A DNA stretch of 64,000 bases from WRHT01 sp031550525 (lineage in GTDB: Bacteria > Desulfobacterota > Desulfovibrionia > Desulfovibrionales > Desulfovibrionaceae), in the NCBI GenBank assembly GCA_031550525.1, contig JAVBON010000030.1:4801-68800 (forward strand), given 5' to 3'. Position numbers and translations under genes: made by a program. Below the pieces are notes generated by a model. The model was not told where the DNA came from. It searched no databases and saw only the letters and a list, made by a program, of their open reading frames with translations. Position 1 is the stretch's first letter. Each line of letters begins with the position of its first letter. Positions 1 to 9,178 of the stretch are shown in pieces.

Positions 1-531
1 CATTGCGCCAAGCAGCATGTTTTTACTGTACAGTATGGTTTTGCGTATGTGTATGAAAACAAGGTAGGCTATAAACGCGCCGAAAAACGGCGAGATGATC
101 CAGGCCAGAAAAATGCTGATGAGCACCTTCCATTCCACCACCGAGGGCCCCCCAATAACCAGGCCCATGCCTATTATGCCGCCGACAATGGAGTGAGTGG
201 AGGAGACGGGCAGGCCGGTTACGGTGGCTATAAGCACCCAAAGGCCGGAAGAGAGCAGCGCCGCAAGCATGCCCACCATAAGCAGGTTGTGATCCGGCAC
301 TTGCGAGGCGTCTATAATGCCCGTGGCAACGGTTGCGGCCACTTGCGAGCCCAAAAATATTGACCCCGCGCAGTTAAGGGCGGCCGCAATAACAACGGCC
401 TGACGTATGGTGATGGCTTTGGAGCCCACGGCGGCGGCCATGGAGTTGGCCACATCGTTGGCTCCCAGGCTGAAAGCCATAAGAAAGCCCGCCACAACCG
501 ACAGAATTAGAACGATATTGACTGTATCCAT
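1..531 (-). CDS. pit: PiT-family inorganic phosphate permease, N-terminal part
   Basis: The reverse strand is open from an ATG at 531 to the window edge (177 codons), so the C-terminal half lies outside. The protein would be an inner-membrane phosphate (or sulfate) symporter. The N-terminus is hydrophobic and carries the family signature GANDVANS at residues 23-30. Near residue 115 there is a second PiT motif, STHSIVGG, followed by further membrane segments. The start is supported by an AAGGAAAG ribosome site just upstream. The Ktr potassium genes lie upstream on the same strand, but a 340-bp gap separates them, so cotranscription is uncertain. Substrate specificity cannot be read from this fragment. 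Confidence 0.9.
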   Translation of the reverse strand, partial: MDTVNIVLILSVVAGFLMAFSLGANDVANSMAAAVGSKAITIRQAVVIAAALNCAGSIFLGSQVAATVATGIIDASQVPDHNLLMVGMLAALLSSGLWVLIATVTGLPVSSTHSIVGGIIGMGLVIGGPSVVEWKVLISIFLAWIISPFFGAFIAYLVFIHIRKTILYSKNMLLGAM

Positions 532-871
532 GCTTTCCTTGATTTAAAAGTCGGATGCAGAACCTAAACCAGCATACAGGCCATGGGCCTGTTGCGGATT
601 GTGGTTATGTGGATTGTTGTTCCTGAAAGATATAAATAAGATGGAACAACGCTTATTTTCGGCCCGGCAGGTGTCCTGCGGGTTTTCAAAGCCTATAGCC
701 TCACCCGCCTGCGCTGTCAAAGAATAATAAAGACATCTTGTTGATTTTTAAGGCTAATTCGCCGATAATATTAGACTAAATTTTTCATTTCTTGTGCTGG
801 GCGCTACTTTGCATGGCTGGCTCAGTTTAAGCTTGCACGGCTGTAGATTGTGTTAACGCGCCCTGATACTC
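532..871. other. Intergenic region upstream of the phosphate permease
   Basis: 340 bp without a convincing gene. The part from about 720 to 800 is AT-rich and could hold the permease promoter. No clear terminator hairpin, operator or repeat copy was recognised. Confidence 0.4.
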
Positions 872-1525
872 CTATGGCGCTAAATGTAAGATTTTTTCGG
901 GCTTGCCTATGAGCAGCAGCCGCTCCCCTTGGCGCAGGGGTGCGGTCGGATCTGGCACAAAGGCGAATTCGCCTTCTCCTCCGTCTTTTTTGGCCACCAC
1001 CATTACACCAAGGCGGCTGGGCAGGGCCAACTGGGCAAGGGTTTTGCCCGCCCAGTTTTCCACAATAGCCTCTTGCAACATAACTCCGCCCCCGGCGGGC
1101 AACAAGTCCAACATGCCGGGGTTGTTTATGCGGTGCGCCGTTTGAATTGCGGCGTCGCGCTCCGGCTGCACCACCTGATGCACGCCAAGCCGCTCCATTA
1201 CCATGGCGTGTTGGGCGCTTACAACTTTTACAATTATATGGCGTGTTTGCAGTTTTTGCAGGTTAAGGGTGATGAGGATGGAGCTTTCCATGGAGTGCCC
1301 CACGCTTACAATAACCGTATCCATATCCTGAAAGCGCAGTTGCTCAAGGGTCGGCAGGCTGGCCGCGTCGCCGGAGTATACCGCCGCCAGTCTGGTATCG
1401 GCCCTTTGCACCGGCTGTGTCTCATAATCCAGGCCAATCACCCTGTGCCCGAGTTGGGTAAGGGTCATGCCCAGTTGCAGGCCGAATTTGCCCAGGCCTA
1501 TAATGCCGATTTCTTTCTTTTTCAT
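872..1525 (-). CDS. ktrA: KtrA/TrkA-type potassium uptake regulatory subunit (RCK protein)
   Basis: A 217-residue cytoplasmic protein with an RCK-N nucleotide-binding domain (glycine motif GLGKFG at residues 10-15) and a C-terminal RCK-C domain. KtrA rings gate the KtrB/TrkH channel in response to bound nucleotides. The reading frame could begin at 1546, but the ATG at 1525 has a GGAGT ribosome site 5 nt upstream and starts directly at the Rossmann fold, so it is preferred. The probable partner channel gene lies immediately upstream on the same strand, separated by about 220 bp containing a repeat module. A single RCK repeat fits KtrA better than the double-length TrkA. Confidence 0.9.
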   Translation of the reverse strand: MKKKEIGIIGLGKFGLQLGMTLTQLGHRVIGLDYETQPVQRADTRLAAVYSGDAASLPTLEQLRFQDMDTVIVSVGHSMESSILITLNLQKLQTRHIIVKVVSAQHAMVMERLGVHQVVQPERDAAIQTAHRINNPGMLDLLPAGGGVMLQEAIVENWAGKTLAQLALPSRLGVMVVAKKDGGEGEFAFVPDPTAPLRQGERLLLIGKPEKILHLAP

Positions 1526-1572
1526 GCCTGACTCCGCTTTTTCCAAAATATATGTTGATTAGGCACAACCTA

Positions 1573-1623
1573 GGGGCGCTCGCGTTGCTCACGTCCAATG
1601 CTACTTTCCCGCAAAATTGCCGG
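1573..1623. repeat. Mosaic intergenic repeat, partial module copy
   Basis: Sequence between the two Ktr genes resembles the module at about 38873-38925: a GCGCTCGC stretch followed by GTCCAAT and a CAAAATTGCCGG arm. It is one degenerate piece of the mosaic repeat family described at 7978-8190. Confidence 0.4.
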
Positions 1624-1746
1624 CCTCGCTGCCGCTCGCGCCTCGCTCGCCACGCCGGAAGTGAACCCCGGCTTGCTCCGCTTTGCGGCGGCCTTAGCTT
1701 ATACAAAGGGCAAAACCTGGCTTGTATCCTCTATGAGTTTACTCGC

Positions 1747-3135
1747 CTACCCCACGCTTACATCATTTTCCGGCAACCTGTAGGCCTTGTCGCTTTGGAA
1801 TTGTTGAATGGTTGTAACCAGCCAGATGGGGCCAAGCCTGCCTATGAACATGAGGAGGCTGACAATGAATTTGCCAGGGTCGGACAGAGAAGGCGTGACC
1901 CCTGTGGTAAGCCCCACGGTGGCAAAGGCCGATACTGTCTCGAAAAATAAGTCCAGCACCTGAAAAGGCGTTTTGCCGTGCGTGCTGAAGCCTCCCTCGG
2001 TAAGGGTGAGCATAAAAGTTCCGGCTACAACAGTAATGATTGCGAAAATAAGCAGAGTAAGGGCCTTGTTTACAACTTGGTAGCTCACACCCTTTCCGGC
2101 GACTGTTACCTGGCTGTTACCTTGTAATGTCGACTTGACCATTCCGGCCAATACCCTGAAAGTGCCTGTTTTTATGCCGCCTGCGCAAGAGCCTGAAGAC
2201 CCGCCGATGAACATTAAGCCAATGAGCACCAACAGTGTAACGTCCGTTAACTTACCGATATTTACAGTGTTAAAACCGGCTGTACGGCTGGTTACAGATT
2301 GGAAAAACGCAGGCAGTATTACTTTTGAAGGGTCAAAAAAATCGTCGCTGTTTACAAAGTATTCAAACAGAAAAAATATCCCGGCTCCAGCAAACACCAG
2401 CGCCAGGCTTGTACGTATAACCAGCTTGGCCTGAAAACTGAGGGGCCGCGGCTTGGGCGCAAACGGCCGGCGCGATGGCAAGGCCGTGTAATATCTTAAC
2501 CTGTGCCACAAATGGCGCAGGCATTCGTCAAGCACGGCAAAACCAAGGCCTCCAAACACAATAAGGCTCATAACCACCAGGTTTACGCCGTTATGCTGCT
2601 GCCAGCCCATAAGGTTGTCGCTCCAAGGCGCGAAACCTGCGTTGCAAAAGGACGATACTGCCAGAAACAAGGCATTGAAGCCGCCTATGCGTTCCGGCTC
2701 CATAACATATAGCAGCGCCGCTCCGGCCAGTTCCATGCCCAGCACCACCAGCACAATGCGCCGCACAAAAAAACCCAAATGGAAGGACTGGTCACTAAGT
2801 AAAGCCTGCCCCACGGCCAGGCGGTCGGTTAGGGATATTTTACGGCTAAGTATGAAAAATAGCAGGGTGCTGTAAGTTATTATACCCAAGCCGCCCAATT
2901 GCATGAGCGCGAGCATAACCGCCATGCCGAAGCCGGAATAGGTAGAAACCGCATCCACCGTGGAGAGCCCCGTGACACACACGGCGGAAGTGGACATGAA
3001 TATGGCGTCCCACACATCGGCATGGCCCACATGCTGGCTGGCGTCCCACCACAACAAAGCAGCGCCTGCGGCAACCGCAAGCACAAAAGACGCCACAGGC
3101 AATACAAAAGGTAGCACAAAACGTTTATTATACAT
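1747..3135 (-). CDS. ktrB: KtrB/TrkH-family potassium channel subunit
   Basis: Integral membrane protein of about 462 residues with the four-fold pore repeat of the Trk/Ktr/HKT superfamily. Selectivity-filter segments are visible in order as SAVCVTGLSTVD, SSFCNAGFAPW, TSRTAGFNTVN and SAFATVGLTTGVTP, each with the key glycine. Together with the KtrA homologue downstream it should form a Na+- or H+-linked potassium uptake system. The frame can start at a TTG (3156); the ATG at 3135 is chosen, though neither has a strong ribosome site. An internal GGSSGSCAGG loop is also typical of the family. Confidence 0.92.
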   Translation of the reverse strand: MYNKRFVLPFVLPVASFVLAVAAGAALLWWDASQHVGHADVWDAIFMSTSAVCVTGLSTVDAVSTYSGFGMAVMLALMQLGGLGIITYSTLLFFILSRKISLTDRLAVGQALLSDQSFHLGFFVRRIVLVVLGMELAGAALLYVMEPERIGGFNALFLAVSSFCNAGFAPWSDNLMGWQQHNGVNLVVMSLIVFGGLGFAVLDECLRHLWHRLRYYTALPSRRPFAPKPRPLSFQAKLVIRTSLALVFAGAGIFFLFEYFVNSDDFFDPSKVILPAFFQSVTSRTAGFNTVNIGKLTDVTLLVLIGLMFIGGSSGSCAGGIKTGTFRVLAGMVKSTLQGNSQVTVAGKGVSYQVVNKALTLLIFAIITVVAGTFMLTLTEGGFSTHGKTPFQVLDLFFETVSAFATVGLTTGVTPSLSDPGKFIVSLLMFIGRLGPIWLVTTIQQFQSDKAYRLPENDVSVG

Positions 3136-3156
3136 GGCTCTATATAACTGCTGCAA

Positions 3157-3557
3157 ATATTAAAAACAATTAAAATTACCTGGTTGCCGTTGTATTTTTT
3201 AGCTGTAAGCGGCTGTGCCGCGCTTGTAAAGATTCGAGAAAGTGTAGAAGTAACCCTTTGAAAATGGAATGTGTATACCCATTTTAATTGGCCACGTCCA
3301 GCGGCTTAATGCTTCGGGGCGCCTTTGAGCCAACACAGCCGGGCATAACTGACCGGCACAATATTTTCGCTTTATACAAGAGCCGGCCTTCTATTATATA
3401 TAGATGACAAACGGGCCGTAACAGGGTAATTGTTTCGGGTTGCGGTTTTACGGTGCAGTCTAAGGATTTGATGGTGGCGTTACGGCGTGGTAACTGACGA
3501 GGTTATGCCGCTGTACGGCCGCTGTATTATATAAATTATGTGGAGTTTTCAGTTTTT
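3157..3557. other. Divergent intergenic region with a decayed hairpin repeat
   Basis: About 400 bp between the divergent ktrB and Lon-like genes, so it should carry both promoters. Positions 3205-3266 resemble a single-sided, degraded copy of the hairpin repeat at 10127: a CGGCTGTGCCGCG mini-palindrome, TTGTAAAGATTCGAGA, then CCCTTTGAAAA, without the long perfect stem. No other feature was recognised. Confidence 0.45.
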
Positions 3558-5987
3558 ATGAGTAAAAAGCCAGTTTCCGTTTCCGCTGAAAAGCTTTACG
3601 CCTCCTTACCCATGGAGCGTATCGCCTATGAAGACAGCAGCAAAATTCCCTTGCGCAAAAAGCTGGAGCCGCCGCAGCCAAGGGCGCTGGCCGCCCTTGA
3701 GCTGGCCCTGAATATTCAAGAAACAGGCTACAACATATACCTTTCTGGTGAGGTCAACCTTGGCCGCACCTATATGATTAACGATTTTATCGAGCCCAAG
3801 GCCAAAAAAGGCGCTACTCCGCCGGATTTGGTGTACGTAAACAACTTTGAGGATTCAGACGCGCCGTTGCTGCTTAGCCTGCCCGCCGGGCAGGGCCAGA
3901 AGCTGAAAAGCGCCTTGGCCAAGGCTTTGGCCCGCATTCGCAAGGAATTGCCCATTTATATGGAGCGCGACAGCTACACCCAGCGCCGCTCGTCACTTAT
4001 GGGCACTTTTCAGAACAAGAAAAGCCGCATTTTCCAAGATATGGATAAAGTGGCGGGCACGCAGGGGTTCAAGCTGGATATGGATGACAGCGGCACCATG
4101 TCGCTATACCCCGTAGTGCAAGGCAAGCGCCTTTCGGAGCAGGATTTCGACCAGTTGGACGACGGGGCCCGCGACGATTTGAAGCGCAAGGGCGACCACC
4201 TGGCCAACTCCATGCACGGCTACCTGCGCAAACTGGGCCGTATGGAGCAGGACCTTATGGATAACGAGCGCTCGCTGGAGCGCGAGGCCGCCGCAGAGTT
4301 AATCCGCTCCATTATTGCCCCCGTGGCGGAAAAATTCAAAAATTCTTGCAATGGCTCTTTGCCGGAAGGCTACTTTGGCGAGTTGCAGGAAGATATTCTG
4401 GAAAGTCTCGATTATTTTCTGCCGCCGGAGCACAGCGGGCAGGGCGGCCCGCAGCACCCCTTCGGCCTGCCTGACGGCCCCCATTTTGACGAAATCGCCC
4501 ACCGCTACGACGTAAACATATTTGTGGACAACAGCCGCACCGTGGGTTCGCCCATTGTGCTTGAAGATAACCCCACCGCCGCCAACGTATTGGGCTGCAT
4601 AGAGCGCGAATCAGAAATGGGCGCTCTTGTAACCAACTTCACCCTCATCAAGGCCGGGGCCCTGCACAAGGCCAACGGCGGCTTTCTGGTGCTGCAGATG
4701 GATGATATAATCCAGCACCCGCAAGCCTGGGAGGGACTCTTGCGCGCCTTGCGCTCCGGACAGGCCAAAATGGACGATCTGGGCGAGGGCGACGGCGTAA
4801 AAACCAAGGGCATACGCCCGGCCCCACTGCCCTTGCAAATCAAGGTGCTGCTCATCGGCAACGATGAGATGTACGAGGCGCTGCTCTCCGCCGATTCGCG
4901 CTTCAGCAAGCTTTTCAAGATCAAGGCCCAAATGACCGGCCATATGCCGCGCAACGGCAAAGGCATAAAAGTATACCTTATGCAGATGCGCCGCATTATC
5001 GAAGAGGCCGGCCTCCTGCACTTTGACCGCGACGCCTTGGCCGGATTGGTGGATTTCGGCTCGCTCCTGCTGGAAGATCAGAAAAACCTCTCCCTCGAGT
5101 TCCCGCTGCTGCGCGAGCTCATGGTGGAGGCTTCGGCCCACGCCCGCATGGCCGGGGCGGATATGGTCTGCCGCGCCCATCTTAACAAGGCCATGGAGGC
5201 CCGCGACTTCCGCATAAATCTGGTGGAAGAGCTGTTTATGGAAGAATATGACCGCAAGCTCATAAAAGTGCGCACCAGCGGGCAGGATACCGGCACTGTC
5301 AACGGCCTTTCCGTCACCGGCTACGGAGACTACGAGTTCGGCCTGCCCCATCAGATATCCTGCACCGTGGGCGTGGGCCACGGCGGCATCGTAGACCTCG
5401 AGCGCGAAGCCGAGCTTGGCGGCCCCATTCACACCAAGGCCATCATGATTCTCAAAAGCTATCTGGTGGCGCAGTTTGCCCGTAAAAAGCCCCTTATTCT
5501 CACAGGCAGCATCTGCTTCGAGCAAAGTTACGTGGGCATTGAAGGCGACTCCGCCTCCGGCGCGGAGTTGGCCGCTCTCCTCTCCGCCATAGCCGAAGTG
5601 CCCCTGCGCCTTGACCTGGCCTTTACCGGCGCCCTCAGCCAGTCCGGCCAGATTATGGCCGTGGGCGGCGTTACCCACAAAGTGGAAGGATTTTTCGAGG
5701 TTTGCCGCCGCCACGGCCTCACCGGCAGCCAAGGCGTCATATTGCCCAAAGACAACATCGAGCACCTCATGCTCAAAAAATCCGTGCGCGAGGCCGTGCG
5801 GCAAGGCCAGTTTCACATCTACCCCGTGGAACACATAAGTCAGGCCATGGAACTCTTGACCGGACTCTCCTGCGGCGTGCGCCGCAAAGACGGCACCTTT
5901 ACCCCCGGCTCCATCTTTCAAATGGTCGACCGTCGCCTGACAGAACTGGCCAAACTGGCTAGAAAAAACGGTACTGGCAAGTTTTAG
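3558..5987 (+). CDS. Lon-related ATP-dependent protease (AAA domain plus Lon protease domain)
   Basis: An 809-residue cytoplasmic protease of the Lon-like (LonB/YcbZ) type. It lacks the classical LAN substrate domain. An AAA module spans roughly residues 30-560, with a long helical insert around residues 130-260. The C-terminal Lon peptidase domain has the Ser-Lys dyad: GDSASGAE near residue 666 and THKVEGFF near residue 709. The start at 3558 follows a GGAG about 12 nt upstream; an ATG at 3540 has none. It probably degrades damaged or regulatory proteins. The Walker A equivalent reads SGEVNLGRTYM instead of GxxGxGKT, so ATP use may be altered, as is common in this branch. Confidence 0.88.
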   Translation: MSKKPVSVSAEKLYASLPMERIAYEDSSKIPLRKKLEPPQPRALAALELALNIQETGYNIYLSGEVNLGRTYMINDFIEPKAKKGATPPDLVYVNNFEDSDAPLLLSLPAGQGQKLKSALAKALARIRKELPIYMERDSYTQRRSSLMGTFQNKKSRIFQDMDKVAGTQGFKLDMDDSGTMSLYPVVQGKRLSEQDFDQLDDGARDDLKRKGDHLANSMHGYLRKLGRMEQDLMDNERSLEREAAAELIRSIIAPVAEKFKNSCNGSLPEGYFGELQEDILESLDYFLPPEHSGQGGPQHPFGLPDGPHFDEIAHRYDVNIFVDNSRTVGSPIVLEDNPTAANVLGCIERESEMGALVTNFTLIKAGALHKANGGFLVLQMDDIIQHPQAWEGLLRALRSGQAKMDDLGEGDGVKTKGIRPAPLPLQIKVLLIGNDEMYEALLSADSRFSKLFKIKAQMTGHMPRNGKGIKVYLMQMRRIIEEAGLLHFDRDALAGLVDFGSLLLEDQKNLSLEFPLLRELMVEASAHARMAGADMVCRAHLNKAMEARDFRINLVEELFMEEYDRKLIKVRTSGQDTGTVNGLSVTGYGDYEFGLPHQISCTVGVGHGGIVDLEREAELGGPIHTKAIMILKSYLVAQFARKKPLILTGSICFEQSYVGIEGDSASGAELAALLSAIAEVPLRLDLAFTGALSQSGQIMAVGGVTHKVEGFFEVCRRHGLTGSQGVILPKDNIEHLMLKKSVREAVRQGQFHIYPVEHISQAMELLTGLSCGVRRKDGTFTPGSIFQMVDRRLTELAKLARKNGTGKF

Positions 5988-6009
5988 AAGAGTTTTTTAA
6001 GAGTTATTT

Positions 6010-6454
6010 TTGCCTCCGGCGGGCGGGCTCTGCCCTGCACCCGCTGGTGTGGCATGTGAGGCCAAGGCACAACAGCCTCGCCTCGACCAATGCAAGAGAG
6101 GCAGTACTTGCGGCGATGCTCTTTCAGGCCCCAGACCCCATTGTAGCGCTTGGGCGCTTGAAATTTATGTTACGGTTTTCACCGAACGTGGAAGCGGCAG
6201 GGGCGCATTTTATATGGCTTGTGCTGTAAATTAGGGTATAGCGTGATGTTTTTTTAGACTTTGTTGTTTGAGGGTAGAACTTTTTTAGGGCGCCATGCCA
6301 CCGCCGCACGCAGCGAAAAAGCCCGGCAGTTACCAGCGAAAGCCGCAGACAGCGATAAGCAACAACAATAACCAACACCTCACAATACCCCCCAATGGGG
6401 TCTGGGGCCTGAGGCCCCAGCGGGTGCAGGGCAGAGCCCGCCCGCCGGAGGCAA
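6010..6454. repeat. Large foldback (inverted repeat) element
   Basis: Two arms face each other between the protease and rsmB. Arm 6010-6047 (38 nt, beginning TTGCCTCCGGCGGGC) is a perfect inverted copy of 6417-6454, and 6125-6143 (19 nt) is a perfect inverted copy of 6393-6411. On the right the two arm blocks are nearly contiguous. On the left a 77-nt piece (6048-6124) splits them. The central spacer of about 250 bp has no convincing gene. Part of the arm (GGGGTCTGGGG) recurs in the mosaic repeat at about 31297. Confidence 0.75.
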
Positions 6455-6474
6455 AAACCAATCAAAAAAATATT

Positions 6475-7893
6475 ATGGCAAAAGGTCTTCAAAACAGGGC
6501 TTCCAATGATCCCAGGGCGGCCAGTTTGCTGGCGCTGGGCAGGGTTATTGGCGGGCAGGCGGACAGCCAGGCGGCGTTGGACAAGCAGCTCGAGGCTTCG
6601 CAACTGGTGCCTACGGACAAGGGCTTGTGTACGGAGTTGTTTTACGGCGTGCTGCGCTGCCATTTGCGGCTGGAGTGGTTCTTGCGGCAAAAGCTTGCAA
6701 AGCCCGATAACTTGCCGGTGGAGATGCGGCTGGCGCTGGAGCAGGGGCTGTACGAAATAATGCATACGCGCATACCTGAGCATGCGGCGGTAAACTGGGT
6801 GGTCAATCTGGTTTCCAACCGTTTCGGGCAGGGTTTGGGCAAGGTTGCCAACGGGGTGTTGCGCGGGGCCATACGCGGCAGAAAAGCGGAGTATGAGAAC
6901 AAGGCTTTTTACGCCGGCGTAACTGGCCGGGCGGCGGATTCGGCGGAGGTGCTGGGTCTTTTGCACGCCATGCCCGACTGGATTGTGGAAATGTGGCTCA
7001 AGGCTTACGGGCCTGCAAGCACGCAGGCGTTTTTAAAGGCGGGTTTGCGCGCCGCGCCGCAGGCCTTGCGGGTTAACCTGAGCAAGGCGGAAAAAGAGGA
7101 AGTTACACAGGAGTTACAGGCGCAAAACGCGCGGCTGCTGCAACCGGCCTGCTGGGTGCTAGAGCCTGGGAGCCGTTTGCCCATGCGCGACTGGCATAAG
7201 CGGGGGCTGGCAAGCCGCCAGTCCGGCGCGGCTTATGAGGCGTTGTTCAGCCTGCGCCCTGCGGAATGGGGCGGGCCGTTGTGGGATGCCTGCGCGGGCA
7301 GAGGTAATAAAACCCTGGCCTTGCTGGAAAGCGGCATTGCCGTGCATACGGTTGGCGACCCCAATACAAAGCGCCTGCAAGGCCTGCAAAGCGAGCTGGA
7401 GCGTTTGGGTTTGCCGCCGCAGCCCGTTATAGAGCATGGCTGTGACGGCAACGAATGCACCATTGACTTTGCCAAGCTGGCTGCGGCCAAAAAAGCGGCA
7501 TTGCCCAAGCCGGAGGTGTTTGCCGGTTCCGCCGCAGAGGCTGGGTTCGAGAATATGTTCGGCACGGTGCTGGTGGATGCGCCCTGTTCCGGGCTGGGCA
7601 CCTTGTCGCATAGGCCGGAGATACGCTGGCGGCGCACGCGGGCGGATGTTGAAAAACTCTGTGCCGTGCAAGGCGATATTTTGGCCGCCGCGCATAAGGC
7701 GCTTATAAAAACGCCCGGCAGCCGCATAATTTATATGACCTGCACTCTTAACCCGGCGGAAAACAGGGAGCAGGCGGAGAAATTTTTGACCGCTCACCCT
7801 GAGTATAAACTGGCGCGCGAGTTCCAAACTCCGCCGGATTCAGTCTTATCCGAGTTTTTTTATGCGGCGGAGCTGGTAATGGAAGGCCAGTAG
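6475..7893 (+). CDS. rsmB: RsmB-like 16S rRNA m5C methyltransferase (NOL1/NOP2/Sun family)
   Basis: A 472-residue protein with an N-terminal NusB-like RNA-binding domain (about residues 10-150) and a C-terminal SAM-dependent cytosine-5 methyltransferase domain. The SAM motif reads DACAGRGNKT near residue 270. The two catalytic cysteines are in DAPCSG (about 369) and MTCTLNP (about 420), where the TC and PC cysteines are diagnostic of RNA m5C enzymes. The frame is open 60 codons further up, but that segment lies in the foldback repeat and looks non-coding, so ATG 6475 is used; no good ribosome site is visible. The SAM motif is slightly unusual (usually DACAAPGGKT). Confidence 0.9.
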   Translation: MAKGLQNRASNDPRAASLLALGRVIGGQADSQAALDKQLEASQLVPTDKGLCTELFYGVLRCHLRLEWFLRQKLAKPDNLPVEMRLALEQGLYEIMHTRIPEHAAVNWVVNLVSNRFGQGLGKVANGVLRGAIRGRKAEYENKAFYAGVTGRAADSAEVLGLLHAMPDWIVEMWLKAYGPASTQAFLKAGLRAAPQALRVNLSKAEKEEVTQELQAQNARLLQPACWVLEPGSRLPMRDWHKRGLASRQSGAAYEALFSLRPAEWGGPLWDACAGRGNKTLALLESGIAVHTVGDPNTKRLQGLQSELERLGLPPQPVIEHGCDGNECTIDFAKLAAAKKAALPKPEVFAGSAAEAGFENMFGTVLVDAPCSGLGTLSHRPEIRWRRTRADVEKLCAVQGDILAAAHKALIKTPGSRIIYMTCTLNPAENREQAEKFLTAHPEYKLAREFQTPPDSVLSEFFYAAELVMEGQ

Positions 7894-7977
7894 TATAGGG
7901 CCATTGGCGGGCATATTGTGCCCTTTGAGGTCTTCCTGTATCTGCTTTGTTGGTGCTATCAATTTAACATAAGTTGC

Positions 7978-8190
7978 GGGGTCAAGGGGGTTCGAAATAG
8001 CACTCCAGCAGTATTGCCTGCTATATAGTTATTCAGCCAAAAACTGTTGTGCTTTCGCAATACAAGCTACACCCTTGCGGGTCTGGGCGGACAATTTTGC
8101 AGGAAAGCAAAATTGGACACCAGAATGAAATGACGGTGCCCCGCAGGGGTGAGCCGCAGGACGCGGCGAATCAGCCCAGATCTTTTGAAT
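7978..8190. repeat. Mosaic intergenic repeat, long copy
   Basis: Fills most of the 424-bp gap between rsmB and plsY. Modules in order: a block with CAGCCAAAAACTGTTG and a GCTACA end (shared with 11551-11650 and 31000-31104); GGGTCTGGGCGGACAATTTT with its complementary arm GCAAAATTGG (shared with 29820, 36887 and 51249); then GGGGTGAGCCGCAGGACGCG with GGCGAATCAGCCCAGATC (shared with 29870 and 39090). It is the most complete copy of the family in this window. No ORF runs through it consistently. Confidence 0.75.
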
Positions 8191-8317
8191 ATGACTTAGT
8201 CCACTGTGCTTTTAACTGCCAGTATCCGGCACTATAATATTGCCTTACCCCATATTTTGGCAGTATATTGGACGGGTACCTAGTTTACGCTTTTTCATCA
8301 CAAAATCAGAGGGTATT

Positions 8318-9061
8318 GTGAAAAAGATTTTAGGTTTTGCCGTTATTGCCGCCATAGCCGCAGCTTCTTTTCTTACACCGGAGATCAAGGTACTGGACGG
8401 AGACTATGGCTCGCTTAAAGAGTATATTTTGTTGCAGCCTTTGGCACGTATATGCCTGGCCGCTTACTTGATGGGCTCTATTCCGTTTGGTTTGATTATC
8501 GCCAAGGTTTTTTGCGGTATAGACCCGCGCGAGCAGGGCAGCAAAAACGTGGGCTCCACCAATGTGGCCCGCTTGTGCGGCTTCAAATACGGCGTGCTCA
8601 CCTTGGTGTTTGACGCGCTAAAAGGGCTTTTGCCCACCTGGTACGCGCTGCATGTGCTGGGGTTCCCTCTGTGGGCCAGCCTGGTGGCCCTTTGCGCTCT
8701 GGTTGGGCACCTTTTTTCCATTTTTCTTGATTTTAAAGGCGGCAAAGCCGTGGCTACCACCGTTGGCGTGTTCATTCCGCTGTCTTTTCCGGCTTTGCTG
8801 GTATCCGCCCTTATCTGCGTGGCCGTTATCTGGCGCTCGGGTTACGTCTCGCTGGGCTCCCTAACTCTGGCCACCTGCCTGCCCATTACTCTGGCCATGT
8901 TCGGCCGTTTTGAGCTTATCCCTTTTGCCTTGGCCGTCATGCTGCTTATTTTTGTAAAGCACCGGGGCAATATTCAAAGATTAATGGCCGGTGAAGAGAA
9001 GAGCTTTCTGAAAAGCAGGCAGAAGGACGAGGCAAAATCTGAACAAATGACTAAAGAGTAG
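8318..9061 (+). CDS. plsY: Glycerol-3-phosphate acyltransferase PlsY
   Basis: Inner-membrane enzyme that transfers the acyl group of acyl-phosphate to glycerol-3-phosphate, the first step of phospholipid synthesis. The three conserved cytoplasmic motifs are present: GSIPFGLII, GSKNVGSTNVAR and LDFKGGKAVATTVG, between about five hydrophobic segments. The start is a GTG at 8318 with GAGGG about 4 nt upstream; the longer ATG frame from 8240 has no ribosome site and overlaps intergenic sequence. At 247 residues it exceeds the usual ~200 because of an extra N-terminal hydrophobic segment and a charged C-terminal tail. hemC follows 117 bp downstream. Confidence 0.95.
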   Translation: MKKILGFAVIAAIAAASFLTPEIKVLDGDYGSLKEYILLQPLARICLAAYLMGSIPFGLIIAKVFCGIDPREQGSKNVGSTNVARLCGFKYGVLTLVFDALKGLLPTWYALHVLGFPLWASLVALCALVGHLFSIFLDFKGGKAVATTVGVFIPLSFPALLVSALICVAVIWRSGYVSLGSLTLATCLPITLAMFGRFELIPFALAVMLLIFVKHRGNIQRLMAGEEKSFLKSRQKDEAKSEQMTKE

Positions 9062-9178
9062 GGTGCGCCTTACTCCGGCCTCACTTATTCTTGCCAAAAC
9101 CCGCTCTATTATATAAGCCATGAATACCGTAGCGCCCCGTGGCGCTCGTTTCACATTAACCATAACGTGGAAAATCTT

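Noticed and set aside
4611..5921. 436-residue antisense ORF opposite the Lon-like protease
   Set aside because: It lies wholly within a convincing gene; its His/Ala/Gly-rich composition is what GC-biased codon positions produce on the opposite strand.
6295..6474. 60-codon N-terminal extension of RsmB
   Set aside because: Encoded by the foldback repeat and basic/low-complexity; the family N-terminus begins at 6475.
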